A model generated the notes under the pieces. It made no database searches, was not told the origin of the DNA, and saw only the letters and a program-made list of their open reading frames with translations. The position numbers were made by a program, and so were the translations under genes. 64,000 nt of DNA from Reichenbachiella faecimaris. GTDB lineage: Bacteria > Bacteroidota > Bacteroidia > Cytophagales > Cyclobacteriaceae. Positions 8,806 through 17,383 of the stretch are shown piece by piece. Position 1 is the first letter of the stretch; the number at the start of each line of letters is the position of its first letter. The DNA lies in assembly GCF_900176375.1 (NCBI RefSeq), contig NZ_FWYF01000003.1, positions 682,001 to 746,000 on the forward strand. The letters run 5' to 3'.

Positions 8806-10227
8806 ATGGAGAAAAAAAATTTGGTCAGGGTATTTGTGAAGGGTGGTATACTTTCTCCTGGTGACTTTTTGCAGATTTTGACAACAGCTAAAGAGCTGGG
8901 GACAGAATTTATCCATCTGGGTTCACGTCAGGACATTCTTTTTCCGGCGAAAGACCAGAGTAAGGCACTGCTTCAAAATATATTCAAGTCCATCAATACC
9001 GAGTACGAGATCAATGAATTTACCCACCAAAACATTGTGAGTTCGTACGTGGCGTTGGATGTGATGCCCAACAAAAAATGGCTCGTGCCGCATGTCTACC
9101 ACTACATACTTGACAGTTTCGACTTTAGAGCCAAATACCGTATCAATCTGGTAGATCCTTCGCAGAGTATGGTGCCATTGTTTACAGGCAATATCAACTT
9201 TATCGCGACGAGCACGGATAATTATTGGTACATGTACTTGCGCTTGAAGCAATTCAATAACTTGCCCATTCCCTACGCAAAAATCATTCATGGCTATGAT
9301 TTGGCCAAAGCAGCATTAGCGCTAAATGAATTGGAGCTCAATGACGAATCACTTTCAGCTGAGGATATTTTTTCGGCCGTAGACCAATTGGAAATCAATA
9401 CGCTCAATCCAGTCGAAGATTTGAATTTTCCCGAACCCGCATTCCCATATTATGAGGGCTTAAATCGTGAGCCGGGAGGTAATTATTGGCTGGGGATATA
9501 CTGGAGAAACAATAAGTTCTCGATCAACTTTCTTATAGCCCTATGCAAAAGATGCATGGAAACCAACGTGGGTAAGATCAGTTTGACGCCGTGGAAATCT
9601 TTGATTGTCAAAGGTATAGAAGAGAACTATTTGGTGGGCTGGGAAAAACTCATGGGACGGTTTGGTATCAACATGAGGCACTCGTCGCTGGAGCTCAACT
9701 GGCACTTGCCAGTATTGAGCGACGAAGCTCTGGAACTCAAAAACTATCTGGTTCGTGCCCTGGATCAGCAGGATATCAGTACTTCTGGCTTGACCTTTAC
9801 CATAAAGCCAAACGACGACATTTACCTTTTTACGTCCGTAGTGATTGAGATCAATACAGCAGAGGGAGATGGAAGCAATACGTACAATATCCTGTATGCC
9901 AAGAGCTTCAATCCAAACTCTGCTGAGTACGTCACTTACGTGAAAAACGTGACAAAAAATGTACTGCCGGCCTTGTTGATGGAGCTGAGTGTGATGTATT
10001 TCGATCAGATAGACGACCAACCAAAAGCAGCTACCAAAAAAGAAGTAGCACCAAAAGCTGCGCAAGTTTCAGAGCGCTATCAGTGCAAGCACTGCCTGAC
10101 CATCTACGATGCGCAGTATGGCGACGAAGCTGCTGATATCGCTCCTGGTACCTTGTTCGACAAGCTCCCAGATTCTTATATCTGCCCGACTTGCGAGGCC
10201 AAGAAGCAAGAGTTTGTGGTGGTTTAA
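8806..10227 (+). CDS. Siroheme-reductase-like protein with C-terminal rubredoxin
   Basis: 473 residues, 30 bp behind the nitrate reductase and probably in its operon. Residues 1-410 resemble the ferredoxin-like half domains of nitrite/sulfite reductases (KISLTPWKSLIVKGI is like their conserved core), yet the C-x5-C / C-x3-C ligands of siroheme and [4Fe-4S] are absent. An Ala/Lys linker (about 405-420) leads to a complete rubredoxin domain (about 426-470) with CKHC and CPTC. It may pass electrons to the nitrate or nitrite reductase, but no catalytic role can be read from it. Confidence 0.75.
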   Translation: MEKKNLVRVFVKGGILSPGDFLQILTTAKELGTEFIHLGSRQDILFPAKDQSKALLQNIFKSINTEYEINEFTHQNIVSSYVALDVMPNKKWLVPHVYHYILDSFDFRAKYRINLVDPSQSMVPLFTGNINFIATSTDNYWYMYLRLKQFNNLPIPYAKIIHGYDLAKAALALNELELNDESLSAEDIFSAVDQLEINTLNPVEDLNFPEPAFPYYEGLNREPGGNYWLGIYWRNNKFSINFLIALCKRCMETNVGKISLTPWKSLIVKGIEENYLVGWEKLMGRFGINMRHSSLELNWHLPVLSDEALELKNYLVRALDQQDISTSGLTFTIKPNDDIYLFTSVVIEINTAEGDGSNTYNILYAKSFNPNSAEYVTYVKNVTKNVLPALLMELSVMYFDQIDDQPKAATKKEVAPKAAQVSERYQCKHCLTIYDAQYGDEAADIAPGTLFDKLPDSYICPTCEAKKQEFVVV

Positions 10228-10245
10228 GGCAGTTCTTGGGTAAAT

Positions 10246-10278
10246 AAACCTGTAAGGTTTTAAAAACCTTGCAGGTTT
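10246..10278. terminator. Hairpin after nitrate operon
   Basis: Stem AAACCTGtAAGGTTT / AAACCTTgCAGGTTT with a very small AT loop and one mismatch. It lies 18 bp after the rubredoxin gene and fits a terminator or a Bacteroidota intergenic hairpin. Confidence 0.6.
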
Positions 10279-10384
10279 CGTCTACGGAGGCAGGTGGGTC
10301 AGTTATCCATTTTTTTAAATGCTTATAAACGTATATAAATGTTTATTTCAATACTTAAGTTAATCATTTTGCAGTATTTGCCTT

Positions 10385-11536
10385 ATGGTTCAGCACAACT
10401 CGAACAAGTCTATTACGCTTAAGCATTTAGCCATTGGGGGCAAGCGCTATATTGGTATCAAATTTTATCCTGATAAGGTGCTACAGGCATTAGTAAAAGA
10501 CTTATCACAAATTGGTTGGAGCAACAAATTCCAAATGACAGTGTTACCCAATAATAAAGAAAACTTGCATCTGATTTGTGAAAAATTTAAAGGTGTGGCC
10601 TGGATCAATACACAACATTTTTTCATAAATAGACCCGTCAATCACGGTAATGAAAAACTTTCAGTGGACGCCTATAGGAAAAGACCGCCAAAAAATGGGT
10701 GGCGCTACTGTCCTGAAGAGTATTATCAAAAACTGGAGATCAGAAAATATTCAATCCATACCGCTAGGTCATACATAGGGATGTTCGAAAAGTACATCAA
10801 CCACTTCTCCAAGTCTCAGGATTTGATGTCACTAGACGAACTGGATATAAAAAAATACATCCAACATCTGGTGCAGCAGAGCAAATCTGACAGCTATATC
10901 AATCAAGCACTAAATGCCATAAAGTTTTACTATGAGGTAGTCAAAGGGATGCCAAATAGATTCTATGATGTGGAGCGACCTATCAAATCTGAAACCCTGC
11001 CCAAAATATTGAGCCAACAGCAGGTACTTAATATCATTGAAAATACCACCAACCTAAAACATCGCTGTATAGTAAGTTTGCTTTATTCTTCCGGCATAAG
11101 GAGGGGTGAGTTGGTAGCCTTGAAATTGGGAGATATCATAAGCGATCGTATGCTCATCCGAGTAAATAGAGGAAAAGGGCGAAAGGATAGGTATACTTTA
11201 CTAAGTGAGACCATTCTGAATGACTTGAGAATTTACTTTAGGCAATACCGCCCACAAAAATATTTGTTTGAATGTAAGCCAGGGATTCAGTATTCGGCCA
11301 GCAGTGTAGGTAAAGTAGTAGCCAAAGCTGCCGAAAAAGCCCGAATTTTAGAACGTGTCACCCCGCATATGTTACGTCATTCCTTTGCCACTCATTTGCT
11401 GGAGAATGGAACAGATCTGCGACAAATCCAAACATTGCTGGGGCATAATTCTCTAAAAACAACAGAACTGTACACTCATGTGGCTATAAAAGGGATGAAC
11501 ACAATAAAAAATCCCTTAGATTTGAAAAAACACTGA
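10385..11536 (+). CDS. Tyrosine recombinase, putative cassette integrase (not canonical IntI)
   Basis: 383 residues. A ~100-residue N-terminal domain (GKRYIGIKFYPDK..., with IGWS) is of a kind seen in Bacteroidota integrases. A SAM-like core-binding domain (about 119-205) and the catalytic domain follow. All catalytic residues are visible: R239 (GIRRGE), K264 (RGKGRKDR), H328 and R331 (HMLRHSF), H354 (LLGH), Y363 (ELYTHV). The K-to-H distance is 64 residues, XerD-like, so the IntI-specific insertion before HxxR is absent. The end, IKNPLD, resembles the SPLD tail of integron integrases. It points toward the cassettes, opposite to class 1 integrons. It could also be a XerC/D-like phage-type integrase unrelated to the sites; adjacency argues against this. 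Confidence 0.9.
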   Translation: MVQHNSNKSITLKHLAIGGKRYIGIKFYPDKVLQALVKDLSQIGWSNKFQMTVLPNNKENLHLICEKFKGVAWINTQHFFINRPVNHGNEKLSVDAYRKRPPKNGWRYCPEEYYQKLEIRKYSIHTARSYIGMFEKYINHFSKSQDLMSLDELDIKKYIQHLVQQSKSDSYINQALNAIKFYYEVVKGMPNRFYDVERPIKSETLPKILSQQQVLNIIENTTNLKHRCIVSLLYSSGIRRGELVALKLGDIISDRMLIRVNRGKGRKDRYTLLSETILNDLRIYFRQYRPQKYLFECKPGIQYSASSVGKVVAKAAEKARILERVTPHMLRHSFATHLLENGTDLRQIQTLLGHNSLKTTELYTHVAIKGMNTIKNPLDLKKH

Positions 11537-11538
11537 AG

Positions 11539-11577
11539 GTATATCACGCACTAGTGCGTGATATACGGATGTTATGC
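11539..11577 (+). repeat. Site s0: 28-bp perfect palindrome plus GTTATGC core, attI-like
   Basis: GTATATCACGCACT (11539-11552) is followed by its exact reverse complement (11553-11566), then GGAT and the core GTTATGC (11571-11577). Read backward from the core, its right half (AAC-ATCCGTATATCACGC) has the same 15-nt layout as the right halves of s1-s11 and is very like s11 (AAC-GTCCGTATATGGCGA). A proper AAC box is missing on the left. It begins 3 bp after the recombinase stop codon, so it may be terminator, insertion site, or both. Confidence 0.65.
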
Positions 11578-11600
11578 GCAAATGTGCTAATCAGAAAACT

Positions 11601-12098
11601 ATGAGGTACTTGAACATTATTGCGATTCTTTGGATTCTGAACTCTTGCAGTACCCCGAACTCCAAAACTGCCAACGATGAAACTCCAATGGATTCAGTAA
11701 CGGTCGAACAAGCAATTCTAACTGAACCAACATTGGAATCCGATATGGCATCCGAACAAGAAATTGAAGAGGAACTACCTGTAACATTTGACTCAACTGG
11801 AAGACCAAGCCGACCAGTTTTCAAGAACGTTCAAGTTGACACCTCTGAACTCTTTGGCATTTGGACTGTAGACCCAACTGGCCCGCATGCGGATTTTGTG
11901 CTATCGAAAGAGGGCTACTACGTTGTAGACTCTGACGGAGGGGGAACCGTTCCTTTCATCTTAGACGGAAAAACCCTGACACTTTTCAACGAAGAATTTA
12001 AACAAGACTTAGAAATTCTTTCAACTAAAAACGACTCGTTGCGAACATATATTAAAGAGTACGATTACGAAGCGACATATACAAGATGGAAGAATTAA
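11601..12098 (+). CDS. Cassette 1: small lipoprotein
   Basis: 165 residues from ATG 11601, chosen because it begins a clear lipoprotein signal (MRYLNIIAILWILNSCS). The frame stays open back to the ATG inside the s0 core (11574), which would add nine residues. The mature part is acidic and low in complexity up to residue 70, then a compact domain with GIWTVDPTGPHADF and DSDGGGTVPF, resembling small lipocalin-like copper-resistance or DUF-type lipoproteins of Bacteroidota. No family assigned. Expected on a membrane facing the periplasm. 4 bp before site s1. Confidence 0.75.
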   Translation: MRYLNIIAILWILNSCSTPNSKTANDETPMDSVTVEQAILTEPTLESDMASEQEIEEELPVTFDSTGRPSRPVFKNVQVDTSELFGIWTVDPTGPHADFVLSKEGYYVVDSDGGGTVPFILDGKTLTLFNEEFKQDLEILSTKNDSLRTYIKEYDYEATYTRWKN

Positions 12099-12102
12099 AG
12101 CG

Positions 12103-12334
12103 CATAACAGACGCTGATCGGGCATATGTCTCAGTGCTTTCTGACTGGTTTCAGTGCAATTCGACCGTGAATCTGCCGCTGAGAATCGGCAGTGCTTTCT
12201 ACTTACTTCTGCTCGCAGGATTTTTAGTCTTTCAGAGCGCAGTGCCATTTGGAACCGTTGTGAGCTTCGGCAGATTTCACTACTTTAGTGCTATTCCCCA
12301 GCTGTGGACATACGCCCGATAGCTGGTCGTTATG
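12103..12334 (+). repeat. Site s1, attC-like, 232 bp
   Basis: Left end CATAAC (12103-12108), right end GTTATG (12329-12334). The arms pair as CGCTGATCGGGCATATGTC against GGACATACGCCCGATAGC. A12124 faces C12313. The centre shares stretches with s3 (gaccgtgaa, tctgcc, cactacttta). Confidence 0.8.
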
Positions 12335-12377
12335 ATCAATTTCGGAACTCAAAAAGACCACCTAAAAAATTATAGAA

Positions 12378-13220
12378 ATGAAAAAACTATTCTTAATACC
12401 CATTGTATTCATCAGTTTTCTTACCCATGCTCAAATCCAATTTGGAACTTGGAGAACAACAACAGGGAATACAGACTATCATTTTCTCACCAGAGACGGT
12501 GGTGGAACTGCTGTTTATATAAATCAAATATCAACTGACGCTTCAAAGGCCATCTTAAGACTTTCTAGCGGTACGGCAACCCCTAACCAGAACGTCAGGT
12601 TTACAGTTGAAAACAATGGATTTGTTGGAATAGGGGTGATTGATCCATCACAAAGATTAGAAGTAAATGGCACCACCCTATCAACAACTTTTAGATCCAC
12701 TCTGAATAATACCAATTATCACCATTTGACCAGAGACGGTGGTGGAGCAGCTTTATACATAAATCAAGTACAATCGAATTCCACCTATCCAATTCTAAGG
12801 TTATCAAGCGGAACTTCTGACCCTAATCAAAACGTAAGATTTACAGTTGAAAATAATGGTAGCGTAGGAATTGGGACAATCAATACTGGTTCATATAAAT
12901 TAGCAGTAAATGGATCAATTAGATCTAAAGAAGTAAAAGTTGAGGCCAATTGGTCTGATTTTGTCTTCTACGATAATTATGAACTTCGAACGCTTGAAGA
13001 AGTAGAGCAACATATCAATGAAAAGGGACATCTCCCAGAAATCCCAAGCGAAGCAGAAATAACTGAGAACGGAATCAACCTTGGAGAGATGGATGCCAAG
13101 CTGCTTCAGAAGATTGAGGAACTAACTCTCTACATGATCGAGATGAACAAACGTATGGGGCAACTTGAACAAGAGAACTCCGAACTGAAAAAAGAGGTTT
13201 CTGCCCTGAAGAACGAATAA
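12378..13220 (+). CDS. Cassette 2: secreted S74-tail-like surface protein
   Basis: 280 residues with a signal peptide ending THAQ. Two ~75-residue repeats (YHFLTRDGGGTAVYIN / YHHLTRDGGGAALYIN, each ending in VENNG.VGIG) are followed by a C-terminal region typical of Bacteroidota proteins with tail-fibre/S74-like ends: KLAVNGSIRSKEVKVEA, WSDFVFYDNYELR, LPEIPSEAEITENG, then a Leu/Glu coiled coil. The C-terminus is nearly identical to that of cassette 5, while the N-terminal repeats differ. Probably exported and multimeric; function unknown. Confidence 0.78.
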   Translation: MKKLFLIPIVFISFLTHAQIQFGTWRTTTGNTDYHFLTRDGGGTAVYINQISTDASKAILRLSSGTATPNQNVRFTVENNGFVGIGVIDPSQRLEVNGTTLSTTFRSTLNNTNYHHLTRDGGGAALYINQVQSNSTYPILRLSSGTSDPNQNVRFTVENNGSVGIGTINTGSYKLAVNGSIRSKEVKVEANWSDFVFYDNYELRTLEEVEQHINEKGHLPEIPSEAEITENGINLGEMDAKLLQKIEELTLYMIEMNKRMGQLEQENSELKKEVSALKNE

Positions 13221-13225
13221 AAGAT

Positions 13226-13339
13226 CATAACAAAATGTATAGTGAATGCGCTTTCGAGCTATTTTTCAACTTTTCTGCAACTCGATACTTTCCTGCTACT
13301 GGAAAGTGTGAGCGCACTCACCATACATTGGCGTTAGGT
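13226..13339 (+). repeat. Site s2, attC-like, 114 bp
   Basis: Left CATAAC (13226-13231), right GTTAGGT (13333-13339), which fits the canonical GTTRRRY exactly. The arms AATGTATAGTGAATGCGC and GCGCACTCACCATACATT pair with two A/C mismatches, one of them A13246/C13317. It is close in sequence to s5. Confidence 0.85.
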
Positions 13340-13358
13340 GTAATATCAGAAAATTCAA

Positions 13359-13913
13359 ATGTCATCTGGACTAAAAATATTTAGAGAAGATTTTCTTAAC
13401 GCCAACACATGGCCGCAACGGAAGGATGGAGTACCTCTTGATTTATTGGACAACCTGAACTCAGATGAACTTAGGGTTGCTGAAAACGAACTTATTGCTA
13501 TTGCGGATACAAAAGATGATTGGCCCATTAAAGGTCTCGGCCACATCAAATCAGAAAAATCACTTCCTAAGCTTTATGAACTTCTAAAGAGAAGTAAGAA
13601 ACTGATGAAGGTAACAATTGCGGAAGCAATTTATCAGATCTGTGGGGACGAACAAATGATTAACATCGCTCTAACTGAAACCCCGAAAATCTCAAATGAA
13701 TTTGCTCTTATTGATGTGATGTATACTTTGTCAAAATTTCAAGATGGCAGAGTTAAGAATTTGCTGAACGACTATAGAAATCACACTAAATACCTTGTAG
13801 CATACAATGCAACCCAAGCGCTAGGACTTCCAACTGAACCTGTGGTTGATAAATTCAGAGATCATAAACCAACATCCTTTTGGAACAGGATAACATCACC
13901 CTGGAACAACTAA
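13359..13913 (+). CDS. Cassette 3: HEAT-like repeat protein
   Basis: 184 residues, no signal peptide, so cytoplasmic. Alternating helices with the pattern of HEAT/PBS-lyase-like repeats (GHIKSEKSLPKLYELLKR; VTIAEAIYQIC; LIDVMYTLSKFQDGRVKNLL; YLVAYNATQALG). Such proteins bind partners; no catalytic motif seen. Starts 20 bp after the s2 core and ends 4 bp before s3. Confidence 0.65.
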   Translation: MSSGLKIFREDFLNANTWPQRKDGVPLDLLDNLNSDELRVAENELIAIADTKDDWPIKGLGHIKSEKSLPKLYELLKRSKKLMKVTIAEAIYQICGDEQMINIALTETPKISNEFALIDVMYTLSKFQDGRVKNLLNDYRNHTKYLVAYNATQALGLPTEPVVDKFRDHKPTSFWNRITSPWNN

Positions 13914-13917
13914 AAAC

Positions 13918-14149
13918 ACCTAACAGACTGTATGCGGCATGTGCTTACGTGCTTTCCACAATCTGCATCTGGACTTGACCGTGAAGTCTGCCACCGAGAA
14001 TTTTTTGAGTTTGTTTGCAACTTCAGCTCGCGGGAATTTTTCACTTCAGGACGCACTGCTTTCTAAAAACTTTGGAAGCACTGGCAGTCTTCACTACTTT
14101 AGAGCTATCCATAAAGTAAGAGCACACGCCTCATACATGGACGTTGTGC
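13918..14149 (+). repeat. Site s3, attC-like, 232 bp
   Basis: Left ACCTAAC (13918-13924) fits the canonical RYYYAAC; right GTTGTGC (14143-14149). Arms GTATGCGGCATGTGC / GCACACGCCTCATAC. A13939 faces C14127. Same length as s1, and the inner parts are related. Confidence 0.82.
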
Positions 14150-14168
14150 TTCATGCTAGTAACCGCCT

Positions 14169-15215
14169 ATGAAATCAATTAAAGACTTAATATACTTCGA
14201 TACAGATAAGGCCAAGTCATTAATAAGCCAATTGAACGATGGACTTATAAGTGAAATCTCAAGAGCAATCGAAGATGAAACTGAAGAGTCGGCAGGACTT
14301 GGTTTTGATGTTAAGATAGTAAAAGGAAGCCTAGGTGATAAAACAAAGGAACGTTCCTTAAGAACTGAAAAAATTGAGCTTTATCACGAAATGCTTAATA
14401 CAATTGAGCATGATTTGTTGGAGAAAAACTTACTAACTCCGATAAATCAAACCTTTGATAATTGGAAGGGCTCATTCAATGATTTCATGGATGAGATTCC
14501 TAACTTCAACTATATCAAAGCAACAGGGTGGGCAAGTTTTGAGGATTTTGAGAGATTCAAAAGAATACTTTCTAATTTCAACGAAATCCAAAGATTAATA
14601 TTTACATCACAACTACTAGAAACACCTGAGTATCGTTCACTTCAAGATCAAATTGAACAGGCAAAAAAAACAGCTAATCAGAACTCAGACAGAAATCTAA
14701 AAGCAAAGGACCTTAACAAAATAAAAGCCCTCGAAAAGAAAATAGATGATATTCTAAAAGAACAAAGTAGCATTCATCTGTTTGATGAAGATTGGGTTGA
14801 AAGAGTTAGGACATTCTTAGACACATTTTCTCCTGAAAGATTAAACTTTAGACTACTTCCATTAGATCATTTTGGAGACTTTCAGATTTTATCTAACCTC
14901 AAGGCTAAATTTATGCTTGACGGCAACTTTGAAAACACCATTTTCACTTATGGATCACGGCCGAATATCAAATTAAGCGTAATAGGAATTATTACATCAT
15001 GCCCAAGAAAAGATGACCCAAGGGTTCACCCAAGTGATGAATATCTAGCCTATTCAGATGATGAACTCTCTGATGAAGGCCAGTTTGACAAGGCATTTAG
15101 AAGAGTGTTTGATTCCTTTGAGGCATTTGAGAAATTCTTCTTTGTTCCAAGCTTTCCTAAAATAGCAATTAGCCCAATAGCTATTTACAGGGAAGTAAAG
15201 TTCGAAAAACAATAA
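14169..15215 (+). CDS. Cassette 4: DUF6414-like cytoplasmic protein
   Basis: 348 residues without signal peptide. The start KDLIYFDTDKAKSLISQLNDG matches, from memory, the opening of DUF6414-type proteins (YLDTD...SL.AQL). A charged helical middle (about 165-205) is probably coiled coil. The C-terminal half has LSVIGIITSCPRKD and ends in hydrophobic strands. No enzyme motif seen. Function unknown; proteins of this type turn up in accessory and defence regions, which is context only. Confidence 0.6.
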   Translation: MKSIKDLIYFDTDKAKSLISQLNDGLISEISRAIEDETEESAGLGFDVKIVKGSLGDKTKERSLRTEKIELYHEMLNTIEHDLLEKNLLTPINQTFDNWKGSFNDFMDEIPNFNYIKATGWASFEDFERFKRILSNFNEIQRLIFTSQLLETPEYRSLQDQIEQAKKTANQNSDRNLKAKDLNKIKALEKKIDDILKEQSSIHLFDEDWVERVRTFLDTFSPERLNFRLLPLDHFGDFQILSNLKAKFMLDGNFENTIFTYGSRPNIKLSVIGIITSCPRKDDPRVHPSDEYLAYSDDELSDEGQFDKAFRRVFDSFEAFEKFFFVPSFPKIAISPIAIYREVKFEKQ

Positions 15216-15223
15216 ACACGAAA

Positions 15224-15386
15224 GCACAACAAACGCTATGAATGAATGGGGTTTCATCGGTCAGGATATTTTTGTGGGGGGTTGGAAAGTCCGCCACAAG
15301 TTTTAAATTTAAATTAAGGCGTGGCTATGTGCGAGACGAGAGGTTAGTGCTTTCTAATCCCCACTCATCATAGCTGGACGTTATGA
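15224..15386 (+). repeat. Site s4, attC-like, 163 bp
   Basis: Left GCACAAC (15224-15230), right GTTATGA (15380-15386). Arms CTATGAATGAATGGGG / CCCCACTCATCATAG with one extra A on the left and A15246 facing C15364. It contains the inner word GGCTAT at 15323. The body is almost identical to s8, four to five changes in about 140 bp. Confidence 0.85.
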
Positions 15387-15406
15387 TCAATTCTAAATAG
15401 AACAAT

Positions 15407-16489
15407 ATGAAAAAACTAATTCTTCTCTCCTTAGCGTATCTGATGCATTTTATATCCTATGCGCAATGGAACGAAGTTGGAAAAATTTCAACAACTTCAA
15501 CGGGAACTATAGGTAGTGGTAATTTTTCTAATTCTTACATATACGTATCGGATGGTTCCCAAAAGATGGGAATTGATCCTAACCAAATTTACGCTGGACA
15601 GGACCTAAACTTTTCCGCATCTACGTTTATAAAATTTTTGACTGAAGATGTAGAAAGACTTAGAATTTCACAAAATGGGAATATAGGAATTGGAGTAACA
15701 AACCCTATTAATGCTTTACATCTAGCAAACCTGACCAATGATGGAATTAATCTCAATTCTGAATTTAGATTAAGGACGTCATCTGTATCCAATAATTTTG
15801 TGCTTGAACATATTGCAGATGAGGGGAACTTAATTATTCGAAGCATTGAAGCGGGTGATATTGATGGAGATTTGATTATAAATGATTTAGGCGGAAATGT
15901 TGGTATAGGAGTAAATAATCCATTGGCTAAATTATCAATACAAAGCTCGGGAACAATTGGCTCTGGAGATTATCAAAATTCATCGGTTTATTTGACAGAT
16001 GGTTCTCAAAAGATGGGAATTGATCCTAACCAAATTTACGCTGGACAAGACCTAAACTTTTCCGCATCTACATTCATAAAAATTTTGACCGCAGATGTAG
16101 AAAGACTTAGGATTTTACAAAATGGGAGCGTTGGAATTGGAACATCTACAACCGGAACTCACAAGCTAGCCGTAGAAGGCTCTATCGGAGCAAGAGAAAT
16201 CAAAGTAGAGGCAAGTGGGTGGTCAGACTTCGTTTTCTATGATAGCTATAAACTACGATCCCTTGAAGAAGTCGAAGAACATATAAATGAGAAAGGACAT
16301 CTTCCTGAAATCCCAAGTGAAGCAGAAGTAACGGAGAATGGAGTCAACTTGGGGGAGATGGATGCTAAATTGCTTCAGAAAATTGAGGAACTAACCCTCT
16401 ATCTAATCGAGCAAAACAAGGAGCTGAAAACTGCGAACCAACGAATCGAACAACTGGAACAGAAAATTTCTCAACTAGAGAACGAATAA
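15407..16489 (+). CDS. Cassette 5: secreted S74-tail-like surface protein
   Basis: 360 residues, signal peptide MKKLILLSLAYLMHFISYAQ. Two long repeats with SGTIGSG, VSDGSQKMGIDPNQIYAGQD and ADVERLRI. The C-terminal part (KLAVEGSIGAREIKVEA, WSDFVFYDSYKLR, LPEIPSEAEVTENG, coiled coil) is nearly the same as in cassette 2. The variable front with a common tail resembles modular adhesins. Starts 20 bp after the s4 core. Confidence 0.78.
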   Translation: MKKLILLSLAYLMHFISYAQWNEVGKISTTSTGTIGSGNFSNSYIYVSDGSQKMGIDPNQIYAGQDLNFSASTFIKFLTEDVERLRISQNGNIGIGVTNPINALHLANLTNDGINLNSEFRLRTSSVSNNFVLEHIADEGNLIIRSIEAGDIDGDLIINDLGGNVGIGVNNPLAKLSIQSSGTIGSGDYQNSSVYLTDGSQKMGIDPNQIYAGQDLNFSASTFIKILTADVERLRILQNGSVGIGTSTTGTHKLAVEGSIGAREIKVEASGWSDFVFYDSYKLRSLEEVEEHINEKGHLPEIPSEAEVTENGVNLGEMDAKLLQKIEELTLYLIEQNKELKTANQRIEQLEQKISQLENE

Positions 16490-16494
16490 AAGAT

Positions 16495-16608
16495 CATAAC
16501 AAAATGTATAGTGAATGCGCTTTTGAGCTCTTTTCGACTGTCTCTGCAATTCGATACTGCAGTGATATTGGAGAGTGCAAGCGCACTCACCATACATAAG
16601 CGTTACCC
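16495..16608 (+). repeat. Site s5, attC-like, 114 bp
   Basis: Left CATAAC (16495-16500), right GTTACCC (16602-16608). A16515 faces C16586. Arms as in s2, and the stem base sequence is shared with s2 over most of its length. Confidence 0.83.
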
Positions 16609-16619
16609 ACAATACTCTC

Positions 16620-17378
16620 ATGAGACAGATATTCTTCTACTTCCTACTTCTACTAGCTCACAGCATACTTGCCCAACAACCTAAGACGCAACCTTTGAAC
16701 ATCAACGGTAAAGACCTCAGCACAGTTTGGCTAACGGAGTATCCAAGATTTAACGAGGGGAAAGAAATTCGGAAGACTGAACCTGTTGGGTATTTCGGTC
16801 AAAACTACTGGAGATTTTACATCCACTTTATTTCCATTATCCAAAACCCAGAGAACCCGAACGAATACTTTGTTTATGGTAAGAACAGGCTTAAAGGTAA
16901 TATCAGTGAAATTCAAGGAACACTAAAAATTGAATCTGCCGAAGTATATGAAGAGGAATTCTCGGAAGGTATTCGAGAAGGAATCATCAAAGGAACCTAT
17001 CAACTCAACGAAGACCGAAAAAAGTCTGGAACAGGAAAATTCACTGGAACATTCGAGACATATGTAATGATCAGTGACAACAACATACAATACAGCACTC
17101 TTTATTGGTACGCTGACGGCTTTATGAACAACCAATTCGAAGGGACTTGGACAAGTTTCTCAAGTGGAAAATCATATATCTGTAACTGGGGTGATAATCG
17201 TATTCCGAACAGACAGGGCTTTGATATTGGTGCCGGACAGATGGGAGTTCATCCAGATTATGAGAAGAACGGTTGGGAGAACTTCGAACTTGCAACATTC
17301 CCGATAGCCAACTCGGACGAACATCGACGACAAATTGAAGAAGCCAAGAAGAAGGAAGCTGAAGAATGGTGGAAATGA
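16620..17378 (+). CDS. Cassette 6: secreted protein of unknown family
   Basis: 252 residues from ATG 16620, which starts the signal peptide MRQIFFYFLLLLAHSILAQ; the frame is open further upstream but that lies inside s5. The mature part is rich in Gly/Thr/Trp/Tyr strands (FKGTYQL-like: IIKGTYQLNEDRK, KFTGTFETYV, FEGTWTSFSSGK), suggesting a lipocalin- or barrel-like fold. Lysine/Glu-rich C-terminal helix. No known family recognised. Ends 5 bp before s6. Confidence 0.7.
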   Translation: MRQIFFYFLLLLAHSILAQQPKTQPLNINGKDLSTVWLTEYPRFNEGKEIRKTEPVGYFGQNYWRFYIHFISIIQNPENPNEYFVYGKNRLKGNISEIQGTLKIESAEVYEEEFSEGIREGIIKGTYQLNEDRKKSGTGKFTGTFETYVMISDNNIQYSTLYWYADGFMNNQFEGTWTSFSSGKSYICNWGDNRIPNRQGFDIGAGQMGVHPDYEKNGWENFELATFPIANSDEHRRQIEEAKKKEAEEWWK

Positions 17379-17383
17379 AATGT

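Noticed and set aside
9541-10065. 174-residue antisense frame
   Set aside because: Mirror of the siroheme-reductase-like gene; composition is that of a shadow frame. The same was concluded for 7819-8265 and 28068-28697.
12086-12322. 78-residue open frame on the + strand
   Set aside because: It lies almost wholly inside site s1; the same holds for 13939-14172 (s3), 22159-22350 (s10) and 22845-23033 (s11). The palindrome explains the sequence and no homologue-like pattern is seen.
12378-16489. Prophage tail-fibre genes
   Set aside because: The two S74-like proteins have signal peptides and no phage genes surround them; such tails are common in exported Bacteroidota proteins.
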